Shown: piece after piece, positions 1 through 7,955 of the stretch
Position numbering within the stretch: the first letter of the stretch is position 1
Layout of the letters: every line of letters starts with the position of its first letter
Made by a program: the position numbers and the translations under genes
DNA from: Henriciella sp045287255
GTDB lineage: Bacteria > Pseudomonadota > Alphaproteobacteria > Caulobacterales > Hyphomonadaceae
Reading direction: 5' to 3'
Length of the DNA: 64,000 bases
NCBI RefSeq assembly: GCF_045287255.1
Contig: NZ_CP137142.1
Location: 2,728,001 to 2,792,000 of the forward strand
Notes under the pieces: generated by a model
Seen by the model: the letters and a program-made list of their open reading frames with translations, nothing else
Database searches by the model: none
Told to the model about the DNA's origin: nothing

Positions 1-1352
1 CTGATCGCTTCGATGGTCTGTGGCATGACCGAGTCATTCGCAGCAACAACGATAATCGCAATATCCGTGACGTTCGCACCGCGGGCACGCATCGCAGAGA
101 AAGCAGCGTGGCCCGGTGTATCCAGGAAGCTGATCTTGTCGCCAGATTTCAGTTGAACCTGATAGGCCCCAATATGCTGGGTAATTCCGCCAGCCTCACC
201 GGAAACAACATCCGTTGAACGCAGGGCGTCGAGCAGCGATGTCTTACCGTGATCAACGTGACCCATAATGGTGACGATCGGTGGACGGCCAACGAGATCC
301 TTCGGATCATCCTCTTCACCGTCCAGACCAATTTCAACATCGGCTTCAGAAACGCGTTTGGTCGTATGGCCAAATTCTTCAATGATCAGTTCAGCGGTGT
401 CGGCATCAATGATGTCATTGGCACGCATCATCTCGCCTTGTTGCATCATGAATTTCACGACGTCGCCGACGCGCTCTTTCATCCGCTGGGACAGATCCGA
501 CAGCGTGATGGTCTCTGGCAAGGTAACTTCGACAGAAACCTTTTCCTTGGACTCGCCACCAGCACGACGCTCACGCTCACGTTCGCGGGCACGCTTCACA
601 GAGGCCAATGAGCGCTGACGGTCACCATCATCGCCCAATGCAGACGCGATGGTCAGCTTACCACGACGGCGCTTGTCGTCGCCGCCTCGGCCACGGCCGC
701 CTGTTTCGCGATTGTCACGATTATCACGGGCACTGCCGCGACCGCCCTTGCGGCGCGATCCAGCGCTGCTGGCCGCGGCTTCAATATCAGCCTGACTAGG
801 TGCAGCCTCGGTTTTGGTGCGTCCGCCGCCTTTTTTGGGACTGCGCTCAGACTTAGCAGCCTTTTCTTCAGCAGCAGCTTTCTTGGCTTCGGCTTCAGCT
901 TTCTTGCGGGCCTCATCCTCAGCCTTACGGCGCTCTTCGGCTTCACCGCGCTCTTTTTCAGCCTGGGCTTTCTGCTCCTGCTTTTCCTGCAGGGCTTTAG
1001 TGCGAGCTTGTTGCTTTTCCTGTTCGGCTTTGCGCTTCTCTTCAGCTGCACGGCGCTGCAACAGAACCTTCTGACGGGCAATCAGCTCTTCTTCGGTAAT
1101 CCCAAGCTTCTTGGCGGCAGCAGCCAGCTTTGACTGTGGCTTACCAGCGCCCGATGCATCTGGTTTGCCGCCCGTGCGCGGCGGTTTCTTGCCACCTGTC
1201 GAAGCACTTACCGGCCGCTTCTTCTTCGTCTCAACCACGACCTGCTTCGAGCGACCATGGCTGAAGCTCTGCTTCACTGTACCAGAGCCACCGCCCCGTG
1301 AAACAGAGAGAGGCTTACGCCCTGAAGTGCCTTTGTCTTTCGTATCGCTCAT
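1..1352 (-). CDS. infB: Translation initiation factor IF-2 (partial, C-terminal part outside window)
   Basis: IF-2 is the GTPase that places fMet-tRNA on the 30S subunit and drives subunit joining. About 450 N-terminal residues are visible; the left window edge removes the rest of the G domain and the C-terminal domains. Residues 1-270 are a low-complexity Lys/Arg/Glu/Ala-rich region with an alpha-helical stretch near 90-160, typical of the long N-terminus in alphaproteobacteria. The IF2 N-domain follows, then the G1 loop GHVDHGKTS at about residue 364 and the switch motif DTPGHAAF. The ATG at 1352 opens MSDTKDKG. It lies 32 nt after the ylxR stop, so it is the distal gene of the rimP-nusA-ylxR-infB operon. 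Confidence 0.97.
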   Translation of the reverse strand, partial: MSDTKDKGTSGRKPLSVSRGGGSGTVKQSFSHGRSKQVVVETKKKRPVSASTGGKKPPRTGGKPDASGAGKPQSKLAAAAKKLGITEEELIARQKVLLQRRAAEEKRKAEQEKQQARTKALQEKQEQKAQAEKERGEAEERRKAEDEARKKAEAEAKKAAAEEKAAKSERSPKKGGGRTKTEAAPSQADIEAAASSAGSRRKGGRGSARDNRDNRETGGRGRGGDDKRRRGKLTIASALGDDGDRQRSLASVKRARERERERRAGGESKEKVSVEVTLPETITLSDLSQRMKERVGDVVKFMMQQGEMMRANDIIDADTAELIIEEFGHTTKRVSEADVEIGLDGEEDDPKDLVGRPPIVTIMGHVDHGKTSLLDALRSTDVVSGEAGGITQHIGAYQVQLKSGDKISFLDTPGHAAFSAMRARGANVTDIAIIVVAANDSVMPQTIEAI

Positions 1353-1384
1353 GCGCGGTGTCTAACCTTCCATTATGACGACGA

Positions 1385-2068
1385 CTAGTCGTCCCTTATA
1401 TTCTCATGCCTACCGGCAAACCATTCTGTTTCAGGCGCATGACGAAATCCCGTCAAACGCCGATAGGCAACAGAAAAGGCCTCCGAGAGCGACCCCGGAT
1501 GGAGCAGTGCGTGTATCACATGCTCCCGCCCAAAGGCCATGCCCAATTCAGCAGATGACAATGCACCTGCTACTTTGACGTCTTCATATATCGCCTTGGC
1601 CAAAAAATGAACCTTGTTACGGCCATCTTTTGCACCATCGCTCGCTTCAAGCAGCCAGCCAGGCTCATCTTTGCGTATATAAGCACGCACCTGATCGAAA
1701 CCAAGAACGGCTTTTCCACCCTTCTTGGCCATGCCGAGCAAGCCCTGGCATCGCACCAGCAACTGGCGCTCTATCTCATCTGCAAGCTCGTCCATCGGCG
1801 TGGTCTTCTGTTTGAAGCCACGTGAGAAGACGTCCGCCTTCAGCCCTTTTTCCAGAGTACCCCGATACGCCTTCACCCAGACACCCCGCCCGGGCAGCTT
1901 GCCAGCAATATCCGGCACCGCCACGCCATCTGGCGAGCGGACAAAACGGATCATTGCCGTCTGCGGGTGTTGCTCCCGCGTGACAGCACACTGGCGGATC
2001 GGTCCGCCAGTGCCTTTATCCGATTGCGCCTCTAGGCGCTGTGCGCGGTCATTCTTTGGATGCGGCAT
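1385..2068 (-). CDS. YlxR (DUF448) RNA-binding protein with C-terminal L7Ae-like domain
   Basis: A 227-residue protein with two parts. The N-terminal YlxR/DUF448 domain runs from about 15 to 95 (PIRQCAVTRE and LPGRGVWV). An L7Ae/S12-like RNA-binding domain follows (LLGMAKKGGKAVLGFDQV, about 110-190). Fusion of the two is usual in alphaproteobacteria, where the gene sits between nusA and infB, as here. YlxR proteins are nucleoid- or RNA-associated and their exact role is unsettled. The start chosen is the ATG at 2068, which has the strong upstream GGAGGG and overlaps the nusA stop by 20 nt. A longer reading from 2107 lacks a comparable site. Confidence 0.93.
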   Translation of the reverse strand: MPHPKNDRAQRLEAQSDKGTGGPIRQCAVTREQHPQTAMIRFVRSPDGVAVPDIAGKLPGRGVWVKAYRGTLEKGLKADVFSRGFKQKTTPMDELADEIERQLLVRCQGLLGMAKKGGKAVLGFDQVRAYIRKDEPGWLLEASDGAKDGRNKVHFLAKAIYEDVKVAGALSSAELGMAFGREHVIHALLHPGSLSEAFSVAYRRLTGFRHAPETEWFAGRHENIRDD

Positions 2069-3857
2069 CGTCGCCGCCCTCCGCCAGAAGGTCTTCATCA
2101 AGATCAAGACCTTCGATTTCCGCCATCAAGTCCTCATCAGAAAGATCGAGTTCAACCTCGACTTCCTCTTCAGATTCCTCACTCGCATTGCCGAGTTCAC
2201 CAAGGGCCAGCAGCGCACGCTCTTCTTCAGAGAGCTCCAGCTCTTCTGCGACGGCTTCCGCCGCCATTTCCGCTTCCAGCTGCTCCAGCGCTTCCGGCTC
2301 AATCCAGCCCGCAAGGACACGCGCTTTCATAATGAAGAGCTGCGCATCATCCTTACGCATCTCGCCCTTCTTCAGAATGCCGTCCTGCCAGACCGGCTTG
2401 CCATCCGGACCATTCTCGCGCCAGCCCGTGATGTCATCTGGAACAAGACCAGCAACATCATCGACAGATTTGATGTCATTTTCACCCAGCTTCACGGCGA
2501 AGGCTGGTGTCATGCCATCAAGGTCCATGACCGCATCTTCAACACCCAGCTCAAGGCGCTTGGCATTCAGCTCTTCAGCGAGCTTCTCAAGGTATTCGCG
2601 GGCGCGCTCTTGAATCTCAGCAGCGACATCCTCATCAAAGCCTTCAACCTGCATGAAGTCTTCGGCGCTGACATAGGCAATCTCTTCAACCGTTTCAAAG
2701 CCTTCAGAGGCCAGCAGTTGAGCCAGAGTCTCATCAGCATCAAGCGCTGTCATGAACAGTTCTGTGCGGCGCTGGAAGTCTTTCTGATAACGCTCAGAGT
2801 CATCGGTCTCAGTGGTCAGGTCGATCTGCCATCCCGTCAGCTGTGAAGCCAGGCGGACGTTCTGACCCCGGCGACCAATCGCCAGCGGGAACTGGTCATC
2901 AGCAACAACAACCTCAACGCGCTGCTCGTCCTCGTCCAGGATCACCTTGGTGACCTCGGCAGGCTGCAACGCGTTCACGATGAAGGTCGCATCATCATAA
3001 TTCCACGGAATGATGTCGATCTTCTCACCTGACAGCTCACCCACAACGGCCTGCACGCGGGCGCCGCGCATACCGACACAGGCCCCGACAGGATCAATGG
3101 AACTATCATTCGAGAATACGCCGATCTTCGCACGAGACCCCGCATCACGGGCACAGGACTTGATCTCGATGACGCCTTCATAAACTTCTGGCACCTCAGC
3201 CGCGAACAGCTTGATCATGAAGTCAGGGTGGGCACGCGACAGGAAGATTTGCGGGCCCTTAATCTCGCGACTGACCTTATAGAGGTAAGCGCGAACACGA
3301 TCGTTCGGCTGGAAATTCTCACGTGGGATGCCGTCATTGCGGCGGATGATCCCTTCGGCGCGGCCAAGATCGACAATCACATGGCCATACTCAACGCGCT
3401 TAACGATGCCATTGATAATCTCGCCTTCGCGATCCTTATACTCGTCGAACTGGCGCTGACGCTCGGCATCGCGCACTTTCTGCATAATGACCTGTTTCGC
3501 GGTCTGCGCAGCAACACGCCCAAAATCGAACGGTGGCAGCTCTTCTTTCAGCTCATCACCAATCTCTAGGGTCGCATCAATCTTCTTGGCATCAGTGAGG
3601 CGCAATTCCTGATCAGGATCCTCAACCGCATCATCGGCAACAACCGTCTGAACACGCCACAGGCTTTGCTCGCCGCTTTCCTCGTCAATGATCGCGCGGA
3701 TATCGTGTTCTTGGCCATAGCGGGACTTGGCAGCTTTCTCGATCGCTTCCTGCATCGCCTCGATCACGATGGATTTGTCGATCGCCTTTTCCTCAGCAAC
3801 CGCTTTCGCGATTTGCATGATTTCAAGCCGGTTTGCGGAAACGCCAATATTACTCAT
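2049..3857 (-). CDS. nusA: Transcription termination/antitermination factor NusA
   Basis: NusA binds RNA polymerase and modulates pausing, intrinsic termination and antitermination. The 602-residue protein has the NusA N-terminal domain (SNIGVSANRLEIMQIAKAVA), an S1 domain near 135-200 (GEIINGIVKRVEYGHVIVDL), two KH domains (GMRGARVQAVV and IGRRGQNVRLAS), then two C-terminal helix-hairpin-helix acidic repeats (about 365-500) and a very acidic tail. The ATG at 3857 follows GGAG at 9-nt spacing. Upstream in-frame codons (to 3971) read back into rimP and are not used. It starts 4 nt after the rimP stop. Confidence 0.98.
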   Translation of the reverse strand: MSNIGVSANRLEIMQIAKAVAEEKAIDKSIVIEAMQEAIEKAAKSRYGQEHDIRAIIDEESGEQSLWRVQTVVADDAVEDPDQELRLTDAKKIDATLEIGDELKEELPPFDFGRVAAQTAKQVIMQKVRDAERQRQFDEYKDREGEIINGIVKRVEYGHVIVDLGRAEGIIRRNDGIPRENFQPNDRVRAYLYKVSREIKGPQIFLSRAHPDFMIKLFAAEVPEVYEGVIEIKSCARDAGSRAKIGVFSNDSSIDPVGACVGMRGARVQAVVGELSGEKIDIIPWNYDDATFIVNALQPAEVTKVILDEDEQRVEVVVADDQFPLAIGRRGQNVRLASQLTGWQIDLTTETDDSERYQKDFQRRTELFMTALDADETLAQLLASEGFETVEEIAYVSAEDFMQVEGFDEDVAAEIQERAREYLEKLAEELNAKRLELGVEDAVMDLDGMTPAFAVKLGENDIKSVDDVAGLVPDDITGWRENGPDGKPVWQDGILKKGEMRKDDAQLFIMKARVLAGWIEPEALEQLEAEMAAEAVAEELELSEEERALLALGELGNASEESEEEVEVELDLSDEDLMAEIEGLDLDEDLLAEGGDDAASKE

Positions 3858-3861
3858 GGCT

Positions 3862-4449
3862 TCAAGCTCCACTCTCTTCTGTTGTTTCGTCAGTGGCTTC
3901 GTCAGTCTCGAAGCCCTCAAAATTCTCATCACCGGGCTGAGGCGGCAAATTGCCGGACGCCGCAGCCACATCGATCAACTCATCGGTCAGGATCAGGCTG
4001 GCCTTGGTCATCTCATGAACGTGGGCGACCAGTTCGCTGTCATCATCCAGCTCAATTGCCACGCCACTCTCATCCTCACGGGTGATCACACCCTGAAAAC
4101 GACGGCGTCCATCAATCGGCATAGCCAGCTCAACCTTGGCCAGATGGCCAATCCAGCGCCCGAAATCACCCACCCGTGTCAGCGGGCGATCAATCCCCGG
4201 CGTTGAAACTTCAAGGCGATAAGCCTCTGAGATCGGGTCTTCAGCCTCAAGGATCGGCGAGAGCTGCCGCGAGAAGCTGGCACAATCCTCAACATCGGTT
4301 GGCGCACCGCCTACTTTTTCGATCATGATCTGTAGCAGCGGGCGTTTCCCGCCCATCACACGGATGCGCACGACCTCAAGACCGAGATCGCTGGCAAGCG
4401 GCTCGGACAAGGCAAGGATGCGGTCTTCCTGTGGGCTGATCGTAATCAA
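3862..4449 (-). CDS. rimP: Ribosome maturation factor RimP
   Basis: RimP assists 30S subunit maturation. The 195-residue reading has the alpha/beta N-terminal domain (EPLASDLGLEVVRIRVMGG), the family signature YRLEVSTPGIDRPL near 90, and an SH3-like C-terminal domain with an acidic tail. No ATG is available before residue 30. I chose TTG at 4449, which has GAAAGG upstream and gives the expected short N-terminus. TTG at 4470 (seven codons more) is the alternative and would begin inside the T-tract of a terminator-like hairpin. It is the first gene of the operon with nusA, ylxR and infB. Confidence 0.93.
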   Translation of the reverse strand: MITISPQEDRILALSEPLASDLGLEVVRIRVMGGKRPLLQIMIEKVGGAPTDVEDCASFSRQLSPILEAEDPISEAYRLEVSTPGIDRPLTRVGDFGRWIGHLAKVELAMPIDGRRRFQGVITREDESGVAIELDDDSELVAHVHEMTKASLILTDELIDVAAASGNLPPQPGDENFEGFETDEATDETTEESGA

Positions 4450-4469
4450 GCTGGGGAACCTTTCAGACA

Positions 4470-4504
4470 AAGAAAAGCGGCGGCCCCGTTCCCGGAACCG
4501 CCGC
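4470..4504 (-). terminator. Terminator-like hairpin in the rimP-nusA leader
   Basis: Read on the minus strand, GCGGCGG (4504-4498) pairs perfectly with CCGCCGC (4483-4477) around a 14-nt loop and is followed by TTTTCTTTG. It lies downstream of a plausible promoter (4527-4555) and just before the rimP start. It may therefore end yggS transcripts and also act as an attenuator for the rimP-nusA operon. Confidence 0.7.
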
Positions 4505-4526
4505 CGATATGTTTCGACTTATGCCC

Positions 4527-4555
4527 TAAATACGCCTTACGCGCCGCAATGTCCA
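4527..4555 (-). promoter_or_regulatory. Candidate sigma70-type promoter of the rimP-nusA-ylxR-infB operon
   Basis: On the minus strand TGGACA (-35, five of six matches to TTGACA) is separated by exactly 17 nt from TATTTA (-10). It sits in the 130-bp gap between yggS and rimP, upstream of the terminator-like hairpin. Identified by eye from consensus only. Confidence 0.45.
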
Positions 4556-4581
4556 GATGAAGAGTGAGTCAGGTTTGCCGC

Positions 4582-5241
4582 TTAAGCCTCACGCGCACCA
4601 AACAAGGCTGTGCCAACCCGGACATGGGTCGCGCCCAGACGCGCGGCGAGGGCGTAATCGCCGCTCATGCCCATACTGACCTGCGAGAGGCCATGGCGAT
4701 CTGCAAGCTTCTTCAATAGCGCAAAATGCGGCCCAGCAGGCTCTTCAGCCGGTGGAATACACATCAGGCCCCGCACCGCGCCCGGCCATTGTTCGCGAGC
4801 CTCTCTTGAGAGGTCTGGCAAGTCTTCGACCGACACCCCACCTTTTTGAGGCTCATTTCCGGTATTCACCTGAATGAACAGGTCTGGTGGGGCAGCCCCG
4901 GTTTTCTCTACCGCTTTCACCAAGGCCTTAAGCAATTTCTCCCGGTCCAGCGTTTCGATCACATCGAATAAGGCCACAGCCTCTTCGGCCTTATTGGTCT
5001 GCAGCGGCCCGATCAGGCGCAATTCCAGACCTTCAACCTGCTCTTTACGCTCGCTCCAGCGCGCCTGCGCCTCCTGCACCCGGTTTTCGCCAAAGACACG
5101 CTGCCGCGCCGCCAAAGCCTCTTCAATGCGCGCCTCAGGCTGGCGTTTAGAAGCGGCCACCAAAGTCACGCTCTCCCCAATCTCCGAAAGGATACGGGTG
5201 CGGGCTTCTGCAATTGTTTCAGGCGGTGTAGGAGAGGTCAT
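4582..5241 (-). CDS. YggS/PROSC-family PLP-binding protein
   Basis: A 219-residue single-domain TIM-barrel protein of the PLP homeostasis family (E. coli YggS, human PLPBP). Family signatures are visible: LVAASKRQP carrying the PLP lysine near residue 33, FGENRVQEAQ, HFALLKKLAD, LSQVSMGMSGDYALAARLGATHVRVGTALFG. Members buffer intracellular PLP and have no clear catalytic reaction. The ATG at 5241 gives the standard length; an upstream extension to 5304 would run through the divergent thiE-like gene. Only one base separates this start from that of the divergent neighbour at 5243. Confidence 0.95.
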   Translation of the reverse strand: MTSPTPPETIAEARTRILSEIGESVTLVAASKRQPEARIEEALAARQRVFGENRVQEAQARWSERKEQVEGLELRLIGPLQTNKAEEAVALFDVIETLDREKLLKALVKAVEKTGAAPPDLFIQVNTGNEPQKGGVSVEDLPDLSREAREQWPGAVRGLMCIPPAEEPAGPHFALLKKLADRHGLSQVSMGMSGDYALAARLGATHVRVGTALFGAREA

Positions 5242-5242
5242 A

Positions 5243-5872
5243 ATGGCCTTGAACCACGACACGACCGCTCGCCGCAAGTTGCAGGCCGCATCCCGCGCAA
5301 TCATGGCGCACTTTCCGCCGCACCTGCCGCCCCTGCTCTATCTCACAGATCCCGAGCGCGCGCCCCTGCCGGCTCGGCGGATCATGGCGCTGCCACAGCA
5401 TTGCGGAGTCCTGTTCCGTCATTTCGGGGATGACGAAGAAATCGACTTTATCCGCGATATGGCTCCAGCTCTTCACAATGAAGGACGCATATTCCTAATC
5501 GCGGCTGATCCTGAACTGGCGCTGGAAACGGGCGCCGATGGTGTCCACTGGCCAGAGAAGCGCCTACCCGAAGCCCGCGCGTGGCACGGCAAGTTCGATA
5601 TCCAGACCGCCAGTGCACACAGCCATCGCGGCCTTATCGAAGCGGCTAAAGCTGGCATGGATGCCGCGCTGCTTTCCCCCGTCTTCCCGTCAAACAGTCC
5701 TAGTGCAGGTCAGCCGCTCGGGGTTTCTCGCTTTCGCAATATGGTCACGCAGGCAGATCTGCCTGTTTACGCCTTGGGCGGCCTTACCCCGGACAATATT
5801 GGTCAGGTCTCAGACATTGCAGGCATGGCCGCAATTGACGGCTTAAGCCTATCGCTTGCCGGGCGGAACTAA
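5243..5872 (+). CDS. Thiamine phosphate synthase/TenI-like protein (divergent active site)
   Basis: A 209-residue TIM-barrel protein related to ThiE/TenI. Recognisable parts are LLYLTDPE (beta-1), ETGADGVHWPEK (position of GVHLGQ in ThiE), TASAHSHRGLIEAAKAGMDAALLSPVFPS and VYALGGLTPDNI. The canonical ThiE substrate motifs are altered: GVHLGQ reads GVHWPE and the usual ND before it reads AAD. It may thus be TenI-like or use another substrate. The ATG at 5243 follows GGAGAGG and gives a longer N-terminus than the ATG at 5303, which has no ribosome site. The 3' end overlaps cobT by 24 nt, convergently. Confidence 0.75.
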   Translation: MALNHDTTARRKLQAASRAIMAHFPPHLPPLLYLTDPERAPLPARRIMALPQHCGVLFRHFGDDEEIDFIRDMAPALHNEGRIFLIAADPELALETGADGVHWPEKRLPEARAWHGKFDIQTASAHSHRGLIEAAKAGMDAALLSPVFPSNSPSAGQPLGVSRFRNMVTQADLPVYALGGLTPDNIGQVSDIAGMAAIDGLSLSLAGRN

Positions 5873-7846
5873 GGCGCGCTTCACATCCCGGCCCGAACCG
5901 ACTTTAGCGCCATAACGCGGCGCGCCAGCGCCTGCTCCGCTGACTGCCCCTGCCGGACGAACGGTTTCCCGGGTCAGCGGTGGTACAACCATGGCCTCAG
6001 GCCGCGGGGCCTCGCCATTTTCGTCAAACAGGCTTGCAAGCTGCTCGGTCATCGCGCCGCCAAGCTGTTCCGCATCCACAATGGTCACCGCGCGCTTATA
6101 GTAACGCGTCACATCATGGCCAATACCAATGGCGATCAACTCAACCGGCGAGCGCCCTTCAATCTCGGCAATCACCTGACGCAAATGCCGCTCCAGATAG
6201 TTCCCGACATTCACGGAGAGCGTGGAATCATCAACCGGCGCGCCATCTGAAATCACCATCAGGATTTTGCGCTGTTCAGAGCGACCGAGCAGACGGTCAT
6301 GCGCCCAAAGCAACGCCTCACCATCAATATTCTCTTTCAGCAAGCCTTCGCGCATCATCAGGCCAAGATTCTTGCGCGCGCGCCGCCATGGCGCATCGGC
6401 CTGTTTATAGATGATATGGCGCAGATCATTCAGACGGCCCGGCCCGGCAGGTTTACCCGCCTTGACCCAATCCTCGCGGCTCAATCCGCCTTTCCAGGCC
6501 TTGGTGGTAAAGCCCAGAATCTCAACTTTAACCCCGCACCGCTCCAGCGTGCGCGCCAAAATGTCTGCGCACAGCGCCGCGACCATGATGGGTCGCCCAC
6601 GCATAGACCCGGAATTATCCAGCAGCAGCGTCACAACCGTATCGCGGAAATTGCTGTCATCTTCCTGCTTGAAGCTCAGCGGTGCGGTCGGGTCGGTAAT
6701 CACCCGCGTCAGGCGCGCGGTATCAAGAACGCCCTCTTCAAGGTCGAAGGACCAGCTCCGGTTCTGCTGCGCCATCAGGCGGCGCTGCAACTTGTTGGCA
6801 AGCTTCGAGACGGCGCCTTGCAGGCTTTCTAACTGGTGGTCGAGATAAGCGCGCAGACGCGATAATTCCTCAGCATCACACAGGTCAGCCGCCTGTGCGA
6901 TCTCATCATTGGCGCGCGTGAAAGCCTTATAGACGAAGCGGTCTGTATCATCGCCATCCCTGAAGTTTGGCCGCAGGGGCTTGGCCCCATCATCGGTCTC
7001 TTCCGGGTCATCATCGGATTCCATATCGACATCGGAATCGACAGAGACATTGGTCTCCTCGCCTTCCATGTCTTCGGCATCCCCAGCCTCCATCTCTTCC
7101 ATGGTTGAGCCTTGGGTCTCTTCCCCGGACTCGCCATCTTCGGATGTCGTTTGCTGGTTCTGATTTGTATCGTCTTCGGACTGCTCGTCCTCTTCGCCTT
7201 CATCCTCGCCAACCTCGTCGCCCTTGGTCAGGTCGCGGATCAGTTCCTGAATGGTTTTGGCGAAAGCTTCCTGATCGTGCAGCTGATCCAGCAGCTTATC
7301 GAGCGTGCCCTCGCCCCGTTTCTCAACTTCATCGCGCCAGATTGAAGCAATGCCTTCAGCTTCTGGCGGTAAGGCCCGCCCGGTTAGCCGCTCGCGCAGC
7401 AGGAATTCGATTGCCGGCCCCAAAGGCGCTTCGGTGCGATCCATCATCCGGGCATAGCCGGCTTTCTCTGCGCGCGCTGCCAAGGCTGCCTCAAGATTAC
7501 CCGCTGTCCCTTCCATGGCCCGGGCCCCAATGCTCTCAATCCGGGCGCGTTCGGCCGCCTCATAGACTTGCCGTCCAACCTCGGTTTGCGGGCGGTTTTG
7601 CGCATGTGCTTCGGGATCATGGTGGGCAAGGCGCAACGCCGCTGCATCGGCCTCTCCACGGGCGCGGGCCGCCATTTCTGGCGACAGATCACGTGGCGGT
7701 GGTGGCAGGATAATCCGCTTCTCTTCAGCGCGCGGGCCATCACCGGAAAACGCCACCTCAACCTCGCGCTCGGCGCTCATCGCCTTTGCGGTGGTGGTCA
7801 GGGCTTGCTTGAACAGCTCGTATGGGGCGTCTTCGGTCTTTGACAT
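5849..7846 (-). CDS. cobT: Aerobic cobaltochelatase subunit CobT
   Basis: CobT pairs with the AAA+ subunit CobS and with CobN to insert cobalt into hydrogenobyrinate diamide in aerobic cobalamin synthesis. The 665-residue protein has the CobT N-terminal domain (1-210), a strongly acidic Asp/Glu/Ser linker (about 215-300) and a C-terminal von Willebrand A domain whose MIDAS motif DNSGSM begins at D410. Another VWA element is LMVISDGAPVDDSTL. No cobS or cobN lies nearby, although cobS is often the neighbour in related genomes. The ATG at 7846 diverges from proC. Confidence 0.95.
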   Translation of the reverse strand: MSKTEDAPYELFKQALTTTAKAMSAEREVEVAFSGDGPRAEEKRIILPPPPRDLSPEMAARARGEADAAALRLAHHDPEAHAQNRPQTEVGRQVYEAAERARIESIGARAMEGTAGNLEAALAARAEKAGYARMMDRTEAPLGPAIEFLLRERLTGRALPPEAEGIASIWRDEVEKRGEGTLDKLLDQLHDQEAFAKTIQELIRDLTKGDEVGEDEGEEDEQSEDDTNQNQQTTSEDGESGEETQGSTMEEMEAGDAEDMEGEETNVSVDSDVDMESDDDPEETDDGAKPLRPNFRDGDDTDRFVYKAFTRANDEIAQAADLCDAEELSRLRAYLDHQLESLQGAVSKLANKLQRRLMAQQNRSWSFDLEEGVLDTARLTRVITDPTAPLSFKQEDDSNFRDTVVTLLLDNSGSMRGRPIMVAALCADILARTLERCGVKVEILGFTTKAWKGGLSREDWVKAGKPAGPGRLNDLRHIIYKQADAPWRRARKNLGLMMREGLLKENIDGEALLWAHDRLLGRSEQRKILMVISDGAPVDDSTLSVNVGNYLERHLRQVIAEIEGRSPVELIAIGIGHDVTRYYKRAVTIVDAEQLGGAMTEQLASLFDENGEAPRPEAMVVPPLTRETVRPAGAVSGAGAGAPRYGAKVGSGRDVKRALVPPGKR

Positions 7847-7890
7847 AAGCGCAGACTTAGCGCGCCGATCCCGGTTTGCGAAGACCCAGA

Positions 7891-7909
7891 TAACGCTCCC
7901 CTTGCGTTA
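7891..7909. promoter_or_regulatory. Palindrome TAACGC-N7-GCGTTA between cobT and proC
   Basis: A perfect 6+7+6 inverted repeat in the 109-bp gap shared by divergent cobT and proC. Its size and symmetry fit an operator for a dimeric regulator such as the TetR-like protein encoded second in the proC operon. That link is inference. Confidence 0.35.
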
Positions 7910-7955
7910 CTCTGACAGCTCGTCCAATCAGGCATAAACGATCATAAGGTGAGAT

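Noticed and set aside
249..618. Plus-strand reading frames antisense to infB
   Set aside because: They mirror the high-coding-bias infB gene and show no domain or ribosome site.
2041..2846. Long Ser- and Phe-rich plus-strand frames opposite nusA
   Set aside because: Composition is what results from reading the acidic nusA tail backwards.
4874..5242. N-terminal extension of the ThiE-like protein
   Set aside because: It is antisense to yggS; the ATG at 5243 with GGAGAGG fits the family better.
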